Shown here piece by piece: positions 6,684-12,811 of a stretch of 14,958 nt of DNA; the first letter of the stretch is position 1; each line of letters begins with the position of its first letter. The stretch is from assembly GCA_003233545.1 (NCBI GenBank), contig QILZ01000411.1, positions 1 to 14,958 of the forward strand. The letters are read 5' to 3'. Below the pieces are notes generated by a model. The model was not told the origin of the DNA. It worked only from the letters and a program-made list of their open reading frames with translations, and made no database searches. The stretch comes from Spirochaetales bacterium. GTDB taxonomy: Bacteria; Spirochaetota; Spirochaetia; SZUA-6. Position numbers and translations under genes: made by a program.

Positions 6684-6893
6684 TTGTATGGAGGAAGCAA
6701 CAAAGGGTTGGAAATAACCAATATTCCCGGATATCTTCCCGTAGAAAACAATAAAAAGCTTAAGCACATCCGGAAAGATAATGCAGTAATACTTCTCGGT
6801 ATGGAAAATGTCTTAAGTGACGGAGCTCTGAAAGCAAAGGAGTCTTTAGCTTATTTTCAGCCAAATCTATCCAAAGAGGAATATCCCGATCTA
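6684..6893 (+). pseudogene. Possible 3' remnant of an amidohydrolase-like gene
   Basis: The 227 bases between the MR/MLE gene and the convergent hydrolase gene hold a coding-like frame starting at TTG 6684. It encodes Y-G-G-S-N-K-G-L-E-I-T-N-I-P-G-Y-L-P, then K-H-I-R-K-D-N-A-V-I-L-L-G-M, then A-K-E-S-L-A-Y-F. The N-A-x-x-L-L-G segment resembles the last helix of amidohydrolase-2 type TIM barrels (I-L-x-x-N-A-x-x-L-L-G-L). There is no room for the metal-binding body of such an enzyme, and past about 6893 the frame runs antisense through the convergent gene to 7076, so that part is not meaningful. I read it as the leftover end of a deleted gene. The family assignment is tentative. No convincing terminator is seen for either converging gene. 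Confidence 0.4.
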
Positions 6894-8423
6894 TCAATAG
6901 CTTCGCTGTCGCCTATCCACACCTTTTGGTCCTACCAGCATATAGGTCAATGTACGTTCGTCATTTACCATTCGCCAGGACAGCAGCTTTTGGGCATACT
7001 TCAGTACTACTACTCCATATGCAGGATCTTCCGCCAGATTATTCAGTTCCTCAGGGTCTTTTTTCAGATCGAATAAAAGATCGGGCATAGCGGCAAAATA
7101 CACATATTTATAATGTTCATCCCTGATCACATTCAGCGAGCTTTTATCAAAACCAATACCCAGTTCGTCATAGCGGAAATCGACTTCCCAATGCACTTCA
7201 GTGCGGAATTTTTCAGGTCTCTCACCGAATAGGAAAGGAACCAGTGAACGGCCGTCACACTGTATAGGAATGTCGGCTCCGAAAATAGCGAGGCTGGTAG
7301 GCAGAATGTCCACACTCTCGGTAAATGCTTCCACCACCTTGCCGCGTTGCAGTTGTCTTTCTCCATCCGGCGCGCGTATAATAAGGGGAACATGAAAGGT
7401 CTGATCAAAGTAAGACCCCTGTCCCAATAAATGATGATCGCCCAGTTGTACGCCATGATCGCTGGTGAAAATAATGACCGTGTTTTCATACTGGCCGGTC
7501 TCTTTGAGAAGTGTAATAATTCTGCCGATATTTTCATCGACTTCTGTAATGAGCCCGTAGTAGGTGGCGCGCAACTGCCTCAACGATTTTTCATCTCTTG
7601 GGTAAATACTGGCCGAATAGTAGCCCCTATTTAAAGTCCGCTTCAACTTGTAAGCAAGGTAAGGATGCTGTTTTGCTTCCTCTTCAAGTGAAGATGCACG
7701 CTGGAAATCCGGAACATCATCAGGATGGTAAAGCCTATTGTAAGGTTCCGGTGCCAGATATGGTCGATGCGGTTTAAGGTAACTGATGTGCAGGAACCAT
7801 GGCCCGTCACCTGGCCTGCGAATGAACTTTTCAGCATTAGAGGTTACAAAAGCAGTTTCGCTTTCTTCTTTTGAATATGGTGCAGGAGCGTAGGTCTTTC
7901 CGCGTGTTTCAGCCCCCGGATACCCCTCTACGGATGCATAATATAGGTCTCTGGGATTCTCAGGCACCTCGTAGCCGCGTTCTTCCAGCCACCCGGCCCA
8001 TGCTTCCGGGTAGTTCTCACTCGACATGGCCAGGACATGGTTAAATCCTGGAAGAATACCCTCATAGGTTTTTAGAACCGGATCCCCGGGTGAATACAGG
8101 CGGGGGTCCGGTGTAGTATCAGTATACCCGACAAGAATAGAATTAAAACCCAGTTTCCTGAATTCCAGAGCCATGTTGGTATAGCGAGCATTCAGCGGTG
8201 TTCCGTTTTCTAATGACCGATGATTCTGCAAATACATGCCGGTGAAAATTGACGCCCGGCTCGGACCGCACGGTATACACTGGACATAATGGTTTCGGAA
8301 GAGAACTCCGTCGGCTGCCAGGGTGTCGAGATTCGGCGTCTTAACAACCGGATGCCCCAACACAGACAAGCATTCACTTCGCCATTGGTCTGCGGTAATG
8401 AATAAGAAATTCTTAAGCCCCAC
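6894..8423 (-). CDS. Phosphonate monoester hydrolase/phosphodiesterase-like sulfatase-superfamily enzyme
   Basis: A 509-residue formylglycine-dependent hydrolase with nucleophile motif C-G-P-S-R (Cys52, Ser55, Arg56), followed by A-S-I-F-T-G-M. The segment V-G-Y-T-D-T-T-P-D-P-R (Y100, T102) is the signature of the phosphonate monoester hydrolase/phosphodiesterase group, as in the rhizobial enzyme, rather than of ordinary arylsulfatases. Other matching positions are D12-Q13, H219 in K-P-H-R-P-Y, and D322-H323 in S-D-H-G. Where relatives have lysine in G-D-H-W-L-L-G-K, this protein has Gln335 (codon 7421-7419). These enzymes are promiscuous between phosphonate monoesters, phosphate diesters and sulfate esters, so the natural substrate is uncertain. 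The start is GTG at 8423-8421 with GGGAG about 8 bases upstream. It lies 30 bases after the last ABC-transporter gene and is the final gene of that operon, suggesting it acts on the imported compound. No signal peptide, so cytoplasmic. Confidence 0.87.
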   Translation of the reverse strand: MGLKNFLFITADQWRSECLSVLGHPVVKTPNLDTLAADGVLFRNHYVQCIPCGPSRASIFTGMYLQNHRSLENGTPLNARYTNMALEFRKLGFNSILVGYTDTTPDPRLYSPGDPVLKTYEGILPGFNHVLAMSSENYPEAWAGWLEERGYEVPENPRDLYYASVEGYPGAETRGKTYAPAPYSKEESETAFVTSNAEKFIRRPGDGPWFLHISYLKPHRPYLAPEPYNRLYHPDDVPDFQRASSLEEEAKQHPYLAYKLKRTLNRGYYSASIYPRDEKSLRQLRATYYGLITEVDENIGRIITLLKETGQYENTVIIFTSDHGVQLGDHHLLGQGSYFDQTFHVPLIIRAPDGERQLQRGKVVEAFTESVDILPTSLAIFGADIPIQCDGRSLVPFLFGERPEKFRTEVHWEVDFRYDELGIGFDKSSLNVIRDEHYKYVYFAAMPDLLFDLKKDPEELNNLAEDPAYGVVVLKYAQKLLSWRMVNDERTLTYMLVGPKGVDRRQRSY

Positions 8424-8453
8424 AATTTTACTCCCGAAGGGTGTCTCTTATAC

Positions 8454-9557
8454 TTATTTGCTTTGACTGATGATAATTTTATCCCGTCTTTTATTTAAAT
8501 CATTAATCACCCTGTTCTTGCCCGCTCCTTCAACCCCTGACGCTATTTCCTGATGCAAAGCACCCTTAAGTACAAGGCTTTCCGCATAATGACAGGAAAC
8601 AAAATGCCCGGGAAAAACCTCATATAACTCCGGAATTTCAGTCCGGCAGCGATCATCATCTGCATACTTGCAGCGGGGGTGAAAAGGACATCCTGTTGGT
8701 GGGTTGATCGGGCTGGGCTGCTCCCCAGTAATAGTCTTCTTTATAGGTAACCCCGGGTCATCAGGTGGAATTGACGACATGAGCGCTTCGGTATAGGGAT
8801 GCTTTGGCGTATAGTAGATCTTTTCAGTAACAGCCACTTCAACCAATCGTCCTAGATACATAACAGCAACCCTTTCGCAAGCATAGGCAACCGCACCCAG
8901 GTCATGGGCGATGAACAGATAGGTAAGTTTTAATTCCTGTTGTAAATCTTTTAGCAGATTTAATATCTGTGCCTGAATGGAAACATCCAGCGCTGAAACC
9001 GGCTCGTCACAAACAATAAATTCCGGATGCATAATCAGCGCTCTGGCGATAGCAATACGCTGGCGCTGGCCGCCGCTGAAAGCATGCGGATACCGGCGGA
9101 GCTGCCCAATTTTAAGTCCGCAAAGCAGTGCAATATTCTTGACACGCTCATCCAGTTCATCGCCGCTTGCCAGGCGGTTGGCAATAAGAGATTCACCGAT
9201 AATTTCCTTCACTGTCATTCGCTGATTTAAGGATGAATAAGGATCCTGAAAAATCATCTGCATATGGCGCCATTGCCTGCGGAGTTCATTATGTTTTAGT
9301 GTTGCAATATCTATTGTTTCGTCTTTATTTTTAAATATAATCCGGCCACTGGTAGGTTCAATTAAACGTATAATTGTTCGGCCTAGCGTTGTTTTGCCTG
9401 ACCCGCTTTCGCCTACCAGACCAAGGCTCTCACTCTTCTGAATCTCAAAACTTACACCATCGACTGCCCGCAGGAAAATTCTGTGCCTGCCTAAGAAGTT
9501 GGATCTGCCTACCGGAAAATACCTTTTTAGATCTTTAACTTCAATCAATGTACTCAT
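8454..9557 (-). CDS. Opp/Dpp-type ABC transporter ATPase (OppF/DppF-like)
   Basis: The 367-residue ATPase has Walker A G-E-S-G-S-G-K-T-T (49-57), Q-loop Gln104 in I-F-Q-D-P, signature F-S-G-G-Q-R-Q-R (160-167), Walker B I-V-C-D-E-P (181-186) and switch His218. The C-terminal oligopeptide-transporter domain contains four cysteines, C290, C296, C304 and C322, spaced CX5C-X7-C-X17-C. In DppD-type proteins this pattern is known to hold a 4Fe-4S cluster. A lysine/arginine-rich tail of about 40 residues follows the domain. It pairs with the other ATPase to power import through the two permeases. The start is set by AAGGAGAG, which overlaps the stop codon of the preceding ATPase gene; the intergenic gap is 14 bases. 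Confidence 0.93.
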   Translation of the reverse strand: MSTLIEVKDLKRYFPVGRSNFLGRHRIFLRAVDGVSFEIQKSESLGLVGESGSGKTTLGRTIIRLIEPTSGRIIFKNKDETIDIATLKHNELRRQWRHMQMIFQDPYSSLNQRMTVKEIIGESLIANRLASGDELDERVKNIALLCGLKIGQLRRYPHAFSGGQRQRIAIARALIMHPEFIVCDEPVSALDVSIQAQILNLLKDLQQELKLTYLFIAHDLGAVAYACERVAVMYLGRLVEVAVTEKIYYTPKHPYTEALMSSIPPDDPGLPIKKTITGEQPSPINPPTGCPFHPRCKYADDDRCRTEIPELYEVFPGHFVSCHYAESLVLKGALHQEIASGVEGAGKNRVINDLNKRRDKIIISQSK

Positions 9558-9571
9558 CGATAACTCTCTCC

Positions 9572-10573
9572 TTATCCGTACAGGTAACAGGCAACGAAGT
9601 GATTTTCAGAGATTTCCTTAAGCTCCGGGAAGGAAGCTCCACATATGCCCGACATGAAATAATCACATCGATCATTAAATGTGCAGCCGTGTGGCCGGTT
9701 GAACAAACCGGGAACGCTTCCTCTAATGGGCTCCAGGCGTCTGCGGGCTTCCAGATTGCCCAGACGCGGAATAGCATCCAAAAGTTTTATTGTATAGGGA
9801 TGATTCGGATTCTTAAAAATCTCTTTCGTGGGTCCCCTTTCAATGATCTTACCCATGTACATAATGGCAATCTCGTCAGCCATTTGTCCCACCACACCCA
9901 GGTCGTGGGAGATAAAGATGATCGAAGTCCCGAACTCATGCTGCATATCACGCATCAGATTTAGAATTTGAGCCTGTATGGTAACATCAAGGGCTGTGGT
10001 TGGTTCATCGGCAATCAGTAGTGACGGGTTGCACGAAATCGCTTTGGCAATCATGGCACGCTGACGCATACCCCCGGAAAACTCAAAGGGATAGCTCTTG
10101 AATGAATTCCTGGCATCGGCAATTCCGACTTTATTTAAAAGCTCAATCGTTCTTTCCTGCGCTTCTTTTTTGGAAATCTCGCTGTGAAGCAGTATGACCT
10201 CCATAATTTGATACCCGATGGTGTACAGTGGTGAAAAAGAACTCATAGGTTCCTGAAATATCATCGAAACCAGACCGCCTCGTATTTTCCGAATGTCTTT
10301 ACCCCTGGATTCGAGTTTTGTAATGTCGATGGTTTCTCCCCCGTTGTGCTCCCAAAACAGGATCTCACCGTTCACAATTTTTAATTCTTTTGCCAGAAGA
10401 CGGAGAAGGGAGAGAGCTGTAACACTCTTACCACAAGCGCTTTCACCCACCAGCCCCAGCACCTTTCCGGATTCCAGATTAAAATCTACGCCGTAGACAA
10501 TGGGTATAAGAGCTTTATCGAACAACCAGGAAATTTGCAGGTTTTTCACCTGCAATAATATTTTTTTTTCCAT
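9572..10573 (-). CDS. Opp/Dpp-type ABC transporter ATPase (OppD/DppD-like)
   Basis: The 333-residue ATPase has Walker A G-E-S-A-C-G-K-S (43-50), Q-loop Gln107 in I-F-Q-E-P, signature F-S-G-G-M-R-Q-R (165-172), Walker B L-L-I-A-D-E-P (185-191) and switch His223. The C-terminal domain has C297, C303, C311 and C329 in the same CX5C-X7-C-X17-C spacing as its partner, consistent with the iron-sulfur site described for DppD. The G-M-R-Q-R signature and its position before the second ATPase are typical of the D subunit. TAGGAG, beginning at the stop of the upstream permease gene, is the ribosome binding site; the gap is 15 bases, so the genes are tightly coupled. Confidence 0.93.
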   Translation of the reverse strand: MEKKILLQVKNLQISWLFDKALIPIVYGVDFNLESGKVLGLVGESACGKSVTALSLLRLLAKELKIVNGEILFWEHNGGETIDITKLESRGKDIRKIRGGLVSMIFQEPMSSFSPLYTIGYQIMEVILLHSEISKKEAQERTIELLNKVGIADARNSFKSYPFEFSGGMRQRAMIAKAISCNPSLLIADEPTTALDVTIQAQILNLMRDMQHEFGTSIIFISHDLGVVGQMADEIAIMYMGKIIERGPTKEIFKNPNHPYTIKLLDAIPRLGNLEARRRLEPIRGSVPGLFNRPHGCTFNDRCDYFMSGICGASFPELKEISENHFVACYLYG

Positions 10574-10588
10574 TCCGGGTTTTGTCTC

Positions 10589-11713
10589 CTATTTTGCCAG
10601 GGGATCGGCTGCATCCCGCAGGCCGTCTCCCATAAAATTAAAAGCAAGCACAGCAATCACAACGAAGAGGCCGGTGATTAGTAACCAGGGTATCTCTGCA
10701 AGAGCGTGAATATTCTGAGCCGAATAGAGCAGCACACCCCAGCTTACAATTGGCTCGCGAAGCCCCAGGCCGAGAAAACTTAAGGCTGTCTCTGCCAGTA
10801 TGATGTATGGAAATGAAACTGTCAGGTCCACGATTATATAACTCATAAAAGAAGGGAGCATGTGATGAAAGATAATTCTCGCATCACTGCACCCGGCCAA
10901 CCGGGCGGAAAGCACGAAATCATCCTCCCTTATCGAAAGCAGTTTACTTCTGACCCGCCTCCCCAGATTGGTCCAGCCCACAGAAGAGAGGATTAAGAGA
11001 ATTGCCACATAAACTTTTAGCGCCGACCAATCCCGCGGCAGGGCGGCAGCGAGAGCCAACCACAACGGAAGGGTCGGAATAGACCGGAGAAATTCCATAA
11101 GACGCATGATCAACTCGTCTGCAATACCACCAAAATAACCGGCAATACCGCCCATTAGAAGCCCTATGATAAATACAAAAAATACACCGATGGCACCTAC
11201 AGAGAGAGATATTCGGGTTGCATACATAATGCGCGAGAAAATATCCCGTCCAATTTGGTCAGTACCGAAAATATTTACCATTCCCTCGTTAACCCCAAAT
11301 AGATGCAGGTTCGATTTAAAGAGCCCCCAGAGCTTATAGCTCTCACCCCGGTGGAAAATACTAAGCGGAATCTGTTTGGAGGTATCTACCACAGGAATTA
11401 ATGCTAAAGTTACCGGATCACGCTTGTTGACCCATCCGTAAATAAATGGCCGAAGGTGGAATTTGCCCTTAGCGTCGAACAGATGGACGCTCATTGGTGG
11501 ACCCGCAAGATATCTGGTGTTACGCAGACCGGATGAGTAAGGGGCAATGAATTCAGCGAAAATGGAGATAATTAAAAATATACCAAGTATACCGGCTGCT
11601 ATCATGGCCATGTAGTTTTTGCGAAACTTCCACCACATAAGCTGCCGATGAGTAGCAATGTCTATTCTTTGTACTTTTTTGCCGTCGACCTTAATGTGAC
11701 CTTCTTTTGCCAT
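10589..11713 (-). CDS. Opp/Dpp-type ABC transporter permease (OppC/DppC-like), with enlarged external loop
   Basis: A 374-residue inner-membrane permease, longer than the roughly 300 residues typical of OppC. After a first transmembrane segment (about 36-56) there is an unusually long stretch of about 95 residues before the conserved I-F-G-T-D-Q-I-G-R-D motif (148-157) that opens the permease core. The cytoplasmic coupling loop (about 255-290, with L-S-A-R-L-A-G and H-H-M-L-P) contacts the ATPases. The C-terminal S-F-L-G-L-G-L and N-F-M-G-D-G-L-R-D-A-A-D-P are characteristic. The start is one base after the OppB stop, and its Shine-Dalgarno (AAGGAG) lies inside the last codons of that gene, so translation is almost certainly coupled. 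The extra external segment may help dock the large binding protein. Confidence 0.92.
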   Translation of the reverse strand: MAKEGHIKVDGKKVQRIDIATHRQLMWWKFRKNYMAMIAAGILGIFLIISIFAEFIAPYSSGLRNTRYLAGPPMSVHLFDAKGKFHLRPFIYGWVNKRDPVTLALIPVVDTSKQIPLSIFHRGESYKLWGLFKSNLHLFGVNEGMVNIFGTDQIGRDIFSRIMYATRISLSVGAIGVFFVFIIGLLMGGIAGYFGGIADELIMRLMEFLRSIPTLPLWLALAAALPRDWSALKVYVAILLILSSVGWTNLGRRVRSKLLSIREDDFVLSARLAGCSDARIIFHHMLPSFMSYIIVDLTVSFPYIILAETALSFLGLGLREPIVSWGVLLYSAQNIHALAEIPWLLITGLFVVIAVLAFNFMGDGLRDAADPLAK

Positions 11714-11714
11714 T

Positions 11715-12707
11715 TTAACTTCGCTCCTTCATGCGCATACGTGGATCCAGAATCATAAGCAGCATATCCGAGATAAAGGTGCCGATAATAACCAGAATAC
11801 AGTAGATCAAGATCAAGGCACCGGACAGATATATGTCCTGGTCTAAAAGGGCAGTGATATATAGGGGACCCAGAGTGGGCAATGACAATACCAGACCGAT
11901 TATAGGTGCACCGGAAATGATTTTGCTCAGCTCCCAGCCCAGGGTGGCGACAATAGGATTAAGCGCCATACGCACAGGATATCTCATGAGCAAGTTGAAC
12001 TCAGGGATGCCGCCGGAACGGGCAGACGTAACATACATCTTATTGAGTTCATCAAGAAGGGTAGCGCGCATGGTACGGAGCTGGAATGCGGTACCGGCCA
12101 TTCCAAGGACAACCACAGGCACCCAGAGGTGCCCAAGCAGATCTCTGAATTTTGCCCAACTCCAGGGTGCTCCCTGGAACTTAAATGAAAATAGTCCGCC
12201 AACGCTCATACCAAACCACTTCTGGCCAAGGTACATCAGGATCAATGCAAAAAGGAATCCCGGTGTAGCCAGGCCAATATACCCCAGTACAGTTGCAATG
12301 TTATCACCTATGGAATACTGTTTAACAGCAGAATAGACACCTAAGGCAATTGCAAGAATATAAGTAAACGCCAGTGTAGAGAAGGCTATGAGAAGTGTCA
12401 TGGATAATCTTTCACCGATTACTTCGGCCACCGGCCGATGGTACTCGAATGAAAATCCAAGGTTCCCCTTCATCAAGTCGCCTATCCATTTAAAATATTG
12501 CTGGTAAAGTGGTTTATCTAAACCCAACCGAACACGCATGTTATTCAACTCAGCCTGGGTAATAATGGTGCCGCCCTGAGTCTTTTTGCCTGCCCATGCA
12601 TCAACATAATCGCCCGGCGGCAGCTGAATAATGATAAAAGCGACAACGGATATTAAAAATAAAGTAACCAGAGTGGTAACAATACGCCGCATTATTAAAT
12701 TAAGCAT
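11715..12707 (-). CDS. Opp/Dpp-type ABC transporter permease (OppB/DppB-like)
   Basis: A 330-residue permease of usual length, starting M-L-N-L-I-M-R-R-I with the first membrane span at about 10-29. The periplasmic part includes L-G-L-D-K-P-L-Y-Q-Q-Y and G-N-L-G-F-S-F, both typical of OppB/DppB. The coupling loop R-T-M-R-A-T-L-L-D-E-L (about 211-221) with V-T-S-A-R-S-G-G follows, and the protein ends in L-D-P-R-M-R-M-K-E-R-S. AAGGAG precedes the ATG at proper spacing. A strong hairpin-plus-T-tract lies between this gene and the binding-protein gene upstream, so its expression should be lower than that of the binding protein. Confidence 0.93.
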   Translation of the reverse strand: MLNLIMRRIVTTLVTLFLISVVAFIIIQLPPGDYVDAWAGKKTQGGTIITQAELNNMRVRLGLDKPLYQQYFKWIGDLMKGNLGFSFEYHRPVAEVIGERLSMTLLIAFSTLAFTYILAIALGVYSAVKQYSIGDNIATVLGYIGLATPGFLFALILMYLGQKWFGMSVGGLFSFKFQGAPWSWAKFRDLLGHLWVPVVVLGMAGTAFQLRTMRATLLDELNKMYVTSARSGGIPEFNLLMRYPVRMALNPIVATLGWELSKIISGAPIIGLVLSLPTLGPLYITALLDQDIYLSGALILIYCILVIIGTFISDMLLMILDPRMRMKERS

Positions 12708-12731
12708 TACCCTTTCTCCTTCTCTGAAAAT

Positions 12732-12782
12732 AAAAAAAACAGCCGAACCCGGACTAACCCCGCAGGCCCTCCCGGATCCGGC
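12732..12782 (-). terminator. Intrinsic terminator/attenuator between binding-protein and permease genes
   Basis: On the minus strand a 12-base arm starting G-C-C-G-G-A-T-C-C-G-G (plus coordinates 12782-12771) can pair with a second arm (12753-12742) over its full length with three G-U wobbles. An 18-base GC-rich loop separates them. A run of eight T on the minus strand (12739-12732) follows after two bases. It sits in the 104-base gap between the stop of the binding-protein gene and the start of the permease gene. It should terminate part of the transcripts, giving excess binding protein. Confidence 0.8.
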
Positions 12783-12811
12783 ATTACTTTATACGCAAAT
12801 ACTCTACATAG

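Noticed and set aside
6749..6770. Terminator at the GCTTAAGC palindrome followed by T-rich sequence (minus strand)
   Set aside because: A perfect 8-base palindrome without a spacer leaves no loop, so a stable RNA hairpin is unlikely.
9548..9964. Plus-strand open frame of 138 codons
   Set aside because: It is antisense to the OppD-like gene, which has full ABC motifs. The frame shows no domain or start signal.
11833..12336. Plus-strand open frame of 167 codons
   Set aside because: It is antisense to the OppB-like permease and has no recognisable features.
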